From Dictyophora rubrovolvata (taxonomy: Eukaryota; Basidiomycota; Agaricomycetes; Phallales; Phallaceae), in contig CP114126.1 of NCBI GenBank assembly GCA_029959195.1, positions 930,001 through 994,000 on the forward strand: DNA of 64,000 nucleotides, read 5' to 3'. Shown one piece after another: positions 11,565-22,922 of this stretch; the stretch's first letter is position 1; every line of letters starts with the position of its first letter. A program made the translations under genes and the position numbers. The notes below the pieces were generated by a model. It had not been told where the DNA came from, searched no databases, and saw only the letters and a list, made by a program, of their open reading frames with translations.

Positions 11565-12507
11565 CTAATAATTATCGTTGTTTCCTGAACCGAAGTTACC
11601 TCCATCGCCTGCGTTGTTGCTGTTGTTGTTAGATCCATAATTGTTTCCTCCAAAGTCACCCCCTTGTCCTCCTCCATCGCCTCCCGATCCATAGTTGCCA
11701 TTGTTTCCGGAACCAAAGCTCTTGGAACCAGCACCAGCGCCAGCGCCGGCTCCTGAACCAGCATTACCACCAAACCCACCCGATCCGTAATTGTTATCAT
11801 TGTTGGATCCAAAGTTGTTCGATCCGCCATCGCCCGCATTGTTGTTACCATAGTTGTTATTGTCATTGCCCGCACCAACGCCAGCACCAATACCAGCATT
11901 ATTAGATCCGTACCCGTCGTTATTGCCTGATCCATAATTATTGTCATTGGATCCGTAATTGTTCGACCCTGCACCGACACCAGAACCGATTCCAGAGCCT
12001 ATTCCAGAGCCTACTCCAGAACCTACTCCAGCACCGACACCAGAACCATAGTTGCCTCCTCCGTAATTGTCATTGTTGCCGGAGCCATAATTATTGTTGC
12101 CCGAATCATTATTCCCAGATCCGTAATTGTTCTTGTTGTCGTTCTTGTTGTCGTTCTGGTTGTCGTTCTGGTTGTTGTTCTGGTTGTTGTTCTGGCCTTT
12201 GTTGTTGTAGCTGTCACTGTTGTAGCTGTCACTGTTGTAGTTATTGTTGTTGTTGCCGTCGTTGTTATTGTTGTTATTGTTGTTTTGGTTACCACCTTGG
12301 GTGAACTCTTGAGCCAAATTACTCAAGTTGCCCGAACCTGCATATTTTTGCGTGGTCAAGAATCGAAGACAACGGGAAAAAAATAAACCGACCCCCCAAG
12401 TTCGAAGCCTGGTCTGTGTGGAAAAAACATAATGAGTATATGCACCATCAACGTGAGTGATAGTAAGCACTTTTTACGAAAGAACCAACTTGATCGAGGA
12501 ATGACAT
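11565..12507 (-). CDS. Asn/Gly-rich prion-like repeat protein
   Basis: An uninterrupted low-complexity frame ends at TAG 11565-11567. Best start is ATG at 12507 (MSFLDQVGSFVK). A phase-1 donor A|GTGCTTAC and the acceptor before GTTCGGGC join it to SGNLSNLAQEFTQGGNQ. An open frame also extends to 12470 without splicing. After a short amphipathic N-terminus the protein is almost wholly Asn, Gly, Ser, Asp and Tyr. There is an Asn/Gln/Asp/Lys stretch, then many YGSGNN-type units, interrupted by Gly-Val/Ile-Gly-Ser/Ala dipeptide blocks. No catalytic domain, membrane segment or clear signal peptide is visible. Composition is that of a prion-like, phase-separating or structural protein. Function unknown. 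TATA box at 12575-12584. Confidence 0.65.
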
Positions 12508-12574
12508 GTTTTACTGGTGCTCTAATGGGGTGTAGATGTGAGATGTGTCGTAAGAATGCTCCAAACTCACCCAG

Positions 12575-12584
12575 TATATATATG
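12575..12584 (-). promoter_or_regulatory. TATA box of duplicated promoter, copy B
   Basis: TATATATATG, about 68 bases before ATG 12507, inside a block conserved with copy A. Conservation of position in both copies supports a real promoter. Confidence 0.6.
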
Positions 12585-12880
12585 CATACGTACCACAATA
12601 GAAGCCTTTGTGGAGGTCGAGGAATCGAGAAATAAATTCAGTGCGCGTGATAGGTTGAATTGCCGTTGAATTGATGGTGCCTACAAAAGGCGTCATTTCG
12701 ACATCTCGTGAACCAATGATCCAGTTTCGGCCCTTTTGGGCCTTAGTCTGAAGGATGTCAGGAAAAGCTATGCTTCCGGACGTCACGGTAATTCGCTACG
12801 ACAGATATGCCGATATGCAGGCGCAGCTTGTATCCTCTCAAATTCATTCATTTGGCTGTTCGAGATATAGATTCATTGAA

Positions 12881-13264
12881 AAGTCACATGTTTTTTTTAG
12901 TACTTGGAATTGAATAAGATAGGCAAAGATATCAATTCGATTCAAAACTTACAATGGAACTCATGTAAATTCTATCTCGGAATAGCATAGCATATTTAAT
13001 CGAAACGTGCGTAATTCACATGACAGTTCCGATCACCTAAGAATACGTGCGATGCATCTCACAAAGGGTCCAAAATTTCCTATGACCACGATTGTCATGT
13101 TTTTTAAAAAAAAACGCTTCTGGACCATGTCAATAAATATCCAATTTAGGCGACACGGTGATTTAAAATTCTTTTTGCTGATGAGATTGCGGAATGCATG
13201 CATATCTTAATCAAATAGGTCAGAAGGCTAAATAAGCGCGGAAAGGGTGGAACACATTCTATAG
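12881..13264. other. Gene-free region between the duplication and GCD2
   Basis: 384 bases of A/T-rich sequence on the 3' side of GCD2. No exon, RNA gene or repeat was recognised. Confidence 0.5.
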
Positions 13265-14891
13265 TCATCGTCCCAAAGCTAACGGAAGAGAGCTAACTGA
13301 AGTGGGAGGTATTGTTCCCACTTCTGTGACAATGGCTGTAATGTTTGACGGCGGTGTCAAATCGTATAGTGGATTCAATATTTGGAGATTGGGATCATCC
13401 GATGACGGTAGACTACGATAAGCAAGCGGTGCTAATCGATAGAATAATCAAAATATGCCATGAATGTAAATATTGAAGCGAATAGAGACGAACCTAATTC
13501 ATTTTTGTTAAAACTGTCAAGGTGAACAGCCTCCGAGAATTTGTACGTCTCGCAACAAACCAATACAGGTACGGAATGGGCTTTGGCCATCATGGCGACT
13601 AAAGCTGTTCCAGCCCGTGAGTACACAGCACCATCCATTTGTACCGAATGTGCACCGAGCATAACAATTGATGCTTCTTTGATGATTGATCCAAGGGCGG
13701 AGAGTAAAAGATAGGTACATTGGATCCCAGCCTCAGCCAGTGTAATTAGTAAATGTTTGCCTATATAGCCAGAGGTCAAAAACTACTGGGATCAACAAAT
13801 CAAGGGTCCTACTAACCTTCTAAAAGAGGCCGTGAATCCGCAATAATTACTGAAAATACTTTCCCTTGTTCGTGAGCTTGCAACAAAACATTCTCAACCA
13901 CCGAAGAACTGTTCCGAAGTCGGCAAAAAGATTTCCAAGCGTTTCTCACTGCACTTACCGGGAATAGGTGAGAATTACATCCCCATCCTTAATTCTCTCT
14001 GCCGCAACATCTTGAATGAGCTCATCAGCAAGGATAATATGATCTCTAATATAATGATCTATTTTTAGGCATAGCCGTTCTTTAGCCTAAAACATAATGC
14101 GTTCAATGTTCTGAGGACAATGACGAAATGTGAAGCACGGACATTCTGCTCAGGTAGATCGATATCTAGAACGCTGATTTCGACCTTTAAATAACGAATT
14201 GCGTTACCCATACTGACAGCCAATGGTCGAGCGGCCACTAAATGACCAATTTGGGGATTCAAGTATGTCATTAAATGTCTAGACAGGGTTGTATTTGGCG
14301 GGGTGGCATAGTCTCTAATAACCTAGAAAAGATGAAAAATTAACGCGAAATAAATTAACTTCCCTCATCGCACTTCACACTTACGGTTTTGAAGGCATTA
14401 AGAGCAGCAATACAACGTGCGTTCGCACCGACAATCTGGAAACTCGAAAATTGAAGAGCCAAACGAAATATCGCGGGATGTAGTGGTCCTTTTAAATTTG
14501 ACGAAGCAGAAGGTTTCGGTGATCCAAAATGCGAAAAAATGCGCAAGCCACGAGTCTGGTCCTGCACTTCCGGGATACTTTGCACTATGACCGACGGAAT
14601 ATCTTTGGGAGGAGCTGTTTTGCTGACGTCTGGCAGTTTAGGTGGTTTTGTAGCTTGACTCGAGCTTGCAGCGTTAGAAGCTTTTGGAGCTGGTTTGCTC
14701 GCAGTTCCTGGTCTATTATTATTACCTGGAAGATTTGCCGCTTTCGCCGCAGCCTTGGTTTCACGTTCTTTCTCTTGCTTGGCTTTTCGTTCGGCTTTTG
14801 TTAATGCAGGTTTAGGAGGTGGTATCGTCTGAGGTGCATCCTTTCGAGGTGGTTTAGTAGCAGAATTATCGTGGGCTGCGACATGAGTCAT
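13265..14891 (-). CDS. GCD2: Translation initiation factor eIF2B subunit delta
   Basis: ATG at 14891 (MTHVAAHDNSATKPPRKDAP) opens a basic, Ala/Pro/Lys-rich N-terminal region with KAERKAKQEKERETKAAAK. The IF-2B fold follows: GPLHPAIFRLALQFSSFQIV, GANARCIAALNAFKTV, then IGHLVAARPLAVSMGNAIRY read on this strand. Next come VFSVIIADSRPLLEG-type sequence, GAHSVQMDGAVYSRAGTALV, AKAHSVPVLVCCETYKFSE, and a C-terminus DLTPPSNITAIVTEVGTIPP. TGA at 13265-13267. The delta subunit is part of the regulatory core of the decameric GDP/GTP exchange factor for eIF2, and it senses eIF2-alpha phosphorylation. About six exons. Its start codon lies only 104 bases from that of RAT1 on the other strand. Confidence 0.93.
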
Positions 14892-14994
14892 TGTCTACAC
14901 GAGAACAAGGTAGGGTTGATTACGAAATGTGCATTATCTAATACAACGGACTCCACTCTCTTACGTCTTACCCTGAATTCGCATCCCAGTTGTT
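14892..14994. promoter_or_regulatory. Very short divergent promoter between GCD2 and RAT1
   Basis: 103 bases separate the two start codons, so core promoters and 5' UTRs must overlap. No TATA box is visible. If the RAT1 transcript starts inside this segment, its 5' UTR must be very short. Confidence 0.5.
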
Positions 14995-17900
14995 ATGGTG
15001 GGTCATGTCATGTTAGCTCTTATTCTACCTATAAGACTGAACAAAATATATCTCTATAGGGTGTTCCCGCTCTTTTTCGATGGCTTAGCAAAAAGTATCC
15101 TAAAATTGGTGCGTTCCACAGCCTTCCTTATCGTGGGGTGCTGCTCCCGCGCTCCATATAATTAACACGTCGTTTTTTTAGTCTTACCAGTAGTCGAAGA
15201 AGAAGAATCACAGCTACCTAACGGAGATGGGACATCAATAACAATACCTGTTGATATTTCGAAACCCAATCCTAATGGTACAGAGTTCGATAACTTATAT
15301 TTAGATATGAATGGTATTGTGTGTGGCTGCGTGCAATTTTACCAAGCATTCATGGTTTGACGTATTTTCAGGTTCATCCATGTACTCATCCTGATGGAAA
15401 GGTGAGTTGTTATAGCTATAGCCTCTAAATCTGGATGCGCTTAAAGCGCCCCCAAAGCCCGCCCCCGAAACAGAAGAGGACATGATGGTTGAAATATTTA
15501 ACTATACAGAACGCGTTGTAAATATGATCCGGCCTCGTAAATTGCTTTTTATGGCTATCGGTGTGTTCCCTTTCTCTTCCGGTATCTTTATCCTCACTTT
15601 TTTTTTTATCTCGCCACCATTAATTAGATGGCGTTGCACCTCGTGCAAAAATGAACCAACAACGCTCCAGACGTTTTAGGTCTGCTCAGGAGGCAAAAGA
15701 GAAAGAAGAAGCGCGCAAAGAGGCCGTAGCCATGTTTGAAGGTTTGTTTCCTCTCATCTACAAGTCTTGAAAACGGCCTGCTTATTTTTCATTTGGTAGC
15801 CCTGGGTCAAACAGTAAGCGAGGAAACCAAGACCCAGAAAGCTTGGGATTCGAACGCTATCACACCTGGAACACCGTTCATGGACTTGCTAGCATCTTGC
15901 CTACGTTATTGGGTGACGGATAAAATCAATTCAGACCCAGGCTGGAAAAACGTTGGTTATAGATTCTTTGGATTGTATTTCGCAATTTATATATATCTTA
16001 ATGTCGTTCATAGCTCCAAGTCATACTTTCAGATGCCAGCGTACCTGGTGAAGGAGAACATAAAATCATGGATTTCATCCGCAGACAGAGGACTAATCCG
16101 CAGCATGACCCAAATACGCGGCACGTTATTTATGGACTGGTAAGTAGTTGATAGCTAAGGGCTAGACCATCGGAATTGAGTTGTTTTTTATTGGTATTAA
16201 AGGACGCTGATCTTATCATGCTGGCACTGGCGACACACGAACCCCATTTTAGAGTCTTGCGAGAAGATGTTTTCTTTCAAGAAGGCAGCCGAACAGCCTG
16301 TCGAATCTGTGGTCAAGAAGGGCACTACGCGGCCCAATGCACAGGGGAAGCTAAACCAAAACAAGACCAACACGACGTGGTCAAAAAGGAACCCGAGAAG
16401 AAACCGTTTATCTTCCTCGACGTCTCCATTCTGCGAGAGTACCTTGAGGTAGAACTTAATGCGCCACAGGCACCTTTCGCCTTTGACCTAGAACGTGCTC
16501 TTGATGATTGGGTCCTTTTGATATTCTTCGTCGGAAATGATTTTCTTCCACATCTACCTTCTCTGGAAATTCGCGAAGGCGCTATTGACACGTTACTCAA
16601 AATTTGGAAGGAAGAGCTATTCCGAATGGGTGGTTATTTGACTAATCATGGACATATCGAATTGCCACGACTGGAGATCATCCTTGAAGGTCTAGCTCGG
16701 AGGGAGGACGATATCTTCCGAAGGCGACGTGAAGGTAAATCATTCACTTTGGTGAAAGGTACTTGATGGTTCACAATTTGAAATAGCTGAGGAGCGCCAA
16801 GATCAAAATGCAAAGCGTCGGAAAATCGAAGAAAATGGCCAGGCTGATGGCAAAAAGGAAGTAGAAGGTGGTATGCGCATGAGCGAAACTACCTATGTTC
16901 CTGTGGAAGTAAAGAATGAACCGCCAATTCATCCTTCACTTCCAAACCGTCCGGCATTTAATATGGCACCACCCCCGCTTGCATTAGCACAAACACAAGC
17001 ACCAGCACAAGTACCGGCGTCTGGAACAAACCCTCCTCAAATCAATTTAACTACGAATCACGATGTAGTGGCGAATCGGCGTGCACTCCGTTTAGCAAAT
17101 ATGAGTGCTGCTGAATTGCTCAAAACAGAACTTGCCACACGTGCAGCGCAAAAGCAATCCCGATCCGGAATGGGGAGGGGATTATCCCGACCGCAATCTT
17201 CATTTGGGCCTCTAAGACCAGATGAAACTGTCGTTGTGCCGCGCGTTAAACCGACAGAGACAGACGTACTAGTCGAACCGCCACCTTTGCCGCCTCCCAG
17301 CGCTGGACCTATGACAGGATACAGCGATTATGCTAATATGGACGTTTTACCCGGTTTGGGTGGACCACTAGCTACGGGATGGGGCACGCCAATGGACAAT
17401 GAAAGAGGAATTGGTGCGCCATCAGTTCTTGAACCTCCTTCGATTGGTTCCGTCGGAGAAAATCAGCCACACAGTGACGCGGGATCAAAATCGGATTCTG
17501 GTGGTGGTGTCGTATCTCCTGCGCCTCCCGATCTGGTCCCTGCGACTGGATTGGAGGATGCGCCTAAGGAGGAAAGTGCAGATGCAGATGCCGATGCTGA
17601 CGCCGAAGGAGATGCGGATGAGGATGATAGTATGGATACGAATGTATCTGCTAATGGCGCAGAAGTGGATCCTAATGCTGCTGTCGCCAGTATGGCTGAT
17701 GTGATGAACACGTTGACTTCAGCTGAGGAATCATTACGTCCCCACGGCGTCAAACGGAAGCTCGAAGAAGCTGAAGCTGAAGAAGAAGGATCTGGAGTCG
17801 ACGAAGAAGATGACGAAGGACCTCCAGATGTGATTGGTGCTGTTGTGCCTAGGAAAGTTCATCCGGATGGCACGGTTGAGCAAGAAGATACTGTTCGGTA

Positions 17901-19491
17901 AGTGCGATTAACTTTCGCTTCGGTTATGTGTTTTGATTCTTCTCTTGTAGGCTTTGGGAACCGGGGTACAAAGAACGCTATTATAAACAGAAATTCGGTG
18001 TCGAATTGAGTGATATGGAGTTTAGGAAGAAGTTCGTTTCCATTCCCATTCTCGAGCCGATTGAATTCTGGGGACTGATTTTTTTTTTACTTGCAGGATA
18101 ACGAAATGTTATGTTGAGGGTCTTTCCTGGGTCTTGCATTATTATTATCAAGGGGTGAGATTTTTTTTCAAATCCGTCGGTGATAATAGGCTTTTTTTGG
18201 TTGATCGTTGTGCTTTTTTAGACGCCTTCGTGGCAGTGGTATTATCCTTATCATTATGCGCCATTCGCGTCTGACTTCGAAGACGTATCAAAAATGGATA
18301 TCAAGTTTGAGATCGGACAGCCATTCAAGTCTTTCGAGCAACTGATGGGCGTATTCCCTGCGGCAAGGTAAGCAAATGGTTGACTGGGTTTTGGTTTTTT
18401 TTTTCGAAAGTGCTGAAAGATTGATGATGAAGCCGACAACATATACCAAAACCGTTCCACGATCTCATGGTTGAGGAAGATTCGCCGATAATCGATTTTT
18501 ATCCAACCACTTTTGAGATCGATATGAACGGGAAAAAAATGGCTTGGCAGGGAGTAGCGTTGCTGCCGTTTATCGATGAGAAACGGCTATTGGACGCCAT
18601 GTCCCCACGATTAAGCAAGCTGACTGATGAAGAAGTTCGACGAAATAAGTGGGGAAGCAATGTGCTGTTTGTTGGGAAGGATCATCCGCTACACCCTTTC
18701 CTTTCAGGACTGTATGTGAAGCGAAAGAACAATGACGTGAGTGTTTGATTGGTTTCTATTCTTTATTCTATCGCTTTTTCTAATTCTTTATTGGCTCTTG
18801 AAACACTCAGGCCATCACATTAGACACCAGGCTTTCAGAAGGAATCGCCGGATCGACGCTACCTGATTCTCAATGTATCCCTGACTCGACATATTTCTCA
18901 CCGTTCGTGGAGCGGGATATGCCAGACATACCGGACAATAAGTCTATCTCGGCACTTTATTACTATCCCCGGCAGTTGAAGTTGCATCGGTCACAACTCT
19001 TGCCTGGCGTCAAAAAACCGATGCGTGTTTTGACATCTGCTGATTTTGAGACACTGCACAGGAGAGGAGGGGGAGGAAGGGGAAGAGGGCGCGGTGGGGG
19101 TATGAGCGATAATCACGGAACTGGATATGGTGTGTATGGTGCCGGACGGGGTGGATCTTACAGCCAACAGCAGCCGTATGGTGGTGCCGGAGGGTATGAC
19201 AGAAATACCGGATATGGATATGGATATGGGTATGGATCATATGGCAATCATGCAGGGACTGGGGGGTACTCAGCTTCTCATCATAATTATCACGACAGTT
19301 ATCATTCCTCCAATGGAACGATGGGTGGACGCGGAGGATATTCAGGCTCGAATCAGTCGTCGTCGTCGTCGTCGTATGGTCATAGTCACGGTCATGGCCG
19401 CGGATATGGACAACAGTCGCATCCAAATTACGGCACATATGGACACAATAGTAGCAACACCAGAGGAAGAGATCGTGGAGGACACTATTAG
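14995..19491 (+). CDS. RAT1: Nuclear 5'-3' exoribonuclease RAT1/XRN2
   Basis: The conserved N-terminus [16 protein letters not shown] begins right after an AG at 15058-15059 with no ATG. An ATG at 14995-14997 followed at once by GTGGGT supplies the start codon across a 62-base phase-0 intron. Further exons give [77 protein letters not shown], the CCHC knuckle [67 protein letters not shown] and [14 protein letters not shown]. Acidic residues of the exonuclease active site are present. The product is about 1,200 residues, longer than yeast or human orthologues, owing to a Pro/Asp-rich linker and a C-terminal RGG/Gly-Tyr-rich tail from about 19060. RAT1 degrades 5'-monophosphate RNA, trims rRNA and drives torpedo termination. 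Confidence 0.96.
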
Positions 19492-20646
19492 TATATTTCA
19501 AGATTTTTTGTTTCATTTGTTTTCGTCTTAACGTGTTTCATGGATAATCTACTCTGCCGATTCCATGGGAGTCGGTTTACTTTGTTGCTATGCACTGCAT
19601 TGCTATTTGCGCACTAATACGTCCATGTGGCTGCCTTCTGCAATTTGAATAACCCAAAATCTTCCCCGACCCCTTGTACCTCGTTTAACGCATGTGACTC
19701 GTTGGCCGAGCTGGAAATGATATCACTGATTTACAAGCAAAGTCTCAGTCGATGAAGGCAGTGCACACTGATGAATTATGAGTGCATTGACAGAAATCGC
19801 ATCACATGTATCATAACGTCGGGTCTTACAAGCAACCGTTGTGATGAAAAAAATATGCAACAAAATAAAAATAATGAATAAAAGAAATGACACAGTTCTT
19901 ACTTAGCGTGCACATGAGATCGCTTCACAATTCCACATCAGTGTCCTTGCCCCCCCTCGGATCCAGCGGCCTCTTTCTCGCCAAACGACCTGTCACCCAT
20001 GCGTCACCAGTCACACTCTATTTTACCTTATTCCTCTCTCTTTTTTTGGGAAAAGCTTGGATTGTCGATGCACTAACGGCCAAAGTCTGGGGTCAACCTT
20101 GCCTCAAAAAAATCATAAATAAAATAAAGATCAACAAGCACAGCTTGTCGCCTCTTGCCGTCTACTTAAACGGTTGCTCTCGGCCTTTTGGTTATAAAAG
20201 GTTTTCCTCCGTCGAGTTTTTCCAGCCATCCCCGGGGTGTCGATATTTCGTACCGTTGGTGTGTGCCCACCCCAGCCTACTCGTTTCAACATCTACTGGT
20301 AATTTTCCCTCTGGCTTGTCCGATATAATACAATTCCTTTTGTGAGTCCATATGTTCCTGCTCCATGTGCTCCAGGTTTCGCTCAATATGAAATCCCTGT
20401 CTTAGAATTACAATTACTCTCCCTTCGTCTTCCCGCTTTTGCTTTTCCACGAAAAAAGAATCTCTTATATAGGCTCTAACTTTGCAATCGATCTTCCATT
20501 TCACCTGTTAGTCAAATACCAGTAAATACGCCCAGAGGTCAATCGCGCGGAATCGCTTTTTACGCTTCTTCTTCTTTCTTCTGCTATCCCTTATTTGTTT
20601 TATATCCCTAACCTATTATATCCTCTCCCCTTCGTCGGTCAGTATA
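19492..20646. other. Intergenic region with the 5' side of the next gene
   Basis: 1,155 bases with no supported gene. The part after about 20020 is pyrimidine-rich and probably contains the promoter and 5' UTR of the gene at 20647. The string CTCTCGGCCTTTTGG (20177-20191) resembles the 5' end of U2 snRNA but lacks the rest of that RNA. Frames at 19887-20345 have no recognisable family. Confidence 0.45.
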
Positions 20647-21719
20647 ATGGCGAATTATTACCACTCGTATTCAACCCCAGGCTCCAGCTCCAGCAGAGCA
20701 TCGTCCGGATCACCCCTCAGCTCGGTCTGCAGTCAGTCGCCACCAGACTCGACTGGTCAGTCTTTTCGTTTTTTTCCTTCTCTTTCTCACTGTGCTCACG
20801 TGTTTTCACGACTTCTCATTTTTTAGGATACTTCTCATTCTCACCTGCCCCTCCTTCGCCATACTACTACACTACTGAGTACACCGGCTCCCCAGGCGCA
20901 AGCTCAGTCACGACGAACGACTCATATCAAGGGAGCGTCTCCTCTCGTTCTTCCTCCAGTCAAGGACATTACCGTCATCCAAGCTCTTCTTCTTCAACAT
21001 CCTCGTCCTCCCATAATCAGGCTGCTGTATATGATCATTCTCAATACGACGGGCGCACTAACAAGCGCCAGCGCGTCGCCGTTCCAGTCGACCCTACTGG
21101 ACATCTCCAGCCTCATTGGATGAGTAGTGCGAATCAGAGTCAGGCTCACAGTGATTTTACCGCAGGGATGTATCATCAGCACCCACATCCCCAAATGCAG
21201 ATGTCATATTCGTCCCCTGTGTCAGCGACAGGACGTCACTCAGGAGGAGGTGGATATGCTACCACAGCCACAGCCACTACGTCACTGACCCATTCTCAAG
21301 CCTCGATTGCGACCGCGCCCTCAACTGCACCTGCGCGAAGACATGCGTCTCCGACTCAGACAGGACCACAAAAGGCGCACGGCGGGTGCCAAGAAGGCGA
21401 AGAAGAAGAAGAGCACTTCGAGCACGGCCCGACTGAGCTTCCACCCCGGACATTTGCTGGTCACAGCAAATACAATCAACCAAAGAAACCCGGAAAGATC
21501 CCCGGTAGTGCCATGGATTATGTGCGTCTTTTGTTAATTATTGAATGCTGATTGTAACTTGAAAAAAAAATATTTCACTAATAGTTGCCTATTCTGGAGG
21601 CCCGATTCGAGCGTCTAGAACATGCCATTGATCGATATATCGATTATAGGGGCCAGCGTGCTCTGTCTAATTCGATTTTACCGGGAACGAGTAAAGATTC
21701 AACCACCAAAGCGAGATGA
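20647..21719 (+). CDS. Unrecognised Ser/Tyr/His-rich nuclear-type protein
   Basis: Three exons fit without frame conflict. Exon 1 from ATG 20647 reads MANYYHSYSTPGSSSSRASS and ends SPPDSTG at GTCAGT. Exon 2 begins GYFSFSPAPPSPYYYTTEY and ends GSAMDY. Exon 3 reads LPILEARFERLEHAIDRYID and closes at TGA 21717-21719. The protein, about 310 residues, is dominated by Ser, Pro, Tyr, Gln and His tracts. It has a basic TNKRQR motif that could be a nuclear localisation signal, an acidic Glu run, and a short C-terminal helix (residues FERLEHAIDRYI) that may be the only folded part. No family recognised. A disordered regulator is possible, but this is a guess from composition. Confidence 0.6.
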
Positions 21720-22922
21720 AAAACTGGCCCTTTTTCTTTTTCTCTTCTTTCCTTTGCTCGACATAGCATATCATATACTCATATGAAATGTTGTTCGCGT
21801 TCAAAACGTTTTTTTTCTTCTTGTTGAACTCGGGCCGTCCTAGGTTCGACATTTTGATTTTTCGTTCATGAGCCCAAGATGGCTTGTCGCCTTTTTTTGG
21901 TTGGACCAATATTCCCCTTCTCCATTCTTTTACATGTGATGAACTATGGGTTTCATCTATTTTTTTCGGCTTTGATTTCTTATGGACTATCCGCTTCTAT
22001 TAGTGAAAACATCCACATGCATAAATGGACATGGACAACTTCCTTCCCTTGATTTTCTCACACACACGAACTATCTTATTACTTAAATTTTTTTTCCCCT
22101 TTGCTTTTTTTCCTCGGCTTACGAGTCATACGGACACTTAGCTCGCACTCCTTCATTACACACACACAACGGACAATTCACGGACTTTTTGATTCTCCAA
22201 CTCGGACTTTGACAGAAGTGCAGGGTGCCGTCCTAGGCGGGATCCCTAGTTGATTGACGCCTTTCCTCTTCCACTCCATTTTCTCACCCCCCCCCCCCCT
22301 ACTACCCTTTACCCCTCCCTTTCTTTCGAACACGGGTTGTCCGGAATACGATTCACTTACATTAATTAGTGCTAGTGACCCATGGACGTTTCCTACCTAT
22401 CATGGACAATGGACGTTGATAATACGTTTGTTTCGGTTGTTTGTTGTTGTTAGGCAGTAATAGTAATCAAATGAAATGTTATTTTACTCATCATACTTTA
22501 TGAGATGTTTGGGTCTTTTGGTTACGAGTTTCGAATATTAAAATTGATCATTGCTTGTATATGAGTGGATGGAGAGAAGTATTATACTGAAATTGTAATT
22601 AAGGGGCTCCCCAATGCGCACTTTTTTGACTGTATAATAAATGAAGTGAGCATATGCATACATACTTGCTCATGGGAATGGCCTCGAAAATTTTATTGAC
22701 TGACATGTGGGTAACGGGAGAGCACCTCATGGATTATAGATATAATCATACAAAAAGGACAGAGCTTGAGAGGGAAAGAAAACAGCATAGTAGTATATTA
22801 TTTCATTTCGGATGAAAAGATTCTCCGGAAAGAAGAAGGTGGAGGAAAAACAAACAAGCAAGCAAAAGGATAGGCAAATCTGCAACCAATTTATCACACT
22901 CATTGACTCACCCAGCTGAAGC
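21720..22922. other. Convergent intergenic region, T-rich, with a poly-C run
   Basis: 1,203 bases between the stop codons of two convergent genes. Mostly T/C-rich with a run of about twelve C near 22287-22300. No exon, RNA gene or transposon was recognised; probably long 3' UTRs. Confidence 0.45.

Larger units (their letters stand above)
11455..12880 (-). repeat. Segmental duplication, distal copy (B)
   Basis: Direct duplicate of 9893-10975 (see that entry for the matching blocks). Homology runs from the 3' flank of the repeat gene through its promoter and about 300 bases further upstream. The tandem, same-orientation arrangement suggests unequal crossing-over or segmental duplication of a gene with its promoter. 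Confidence 0.85.

Noticed and set aside
20177-20191. CTCTCGGCCTTTTGG resembling the 5' end of U2 snRNA
   Set aside because: The following bases lack the U2 branch-site pairing region and Sm site, so it is a chance match in a 5' UTR-like stretch.
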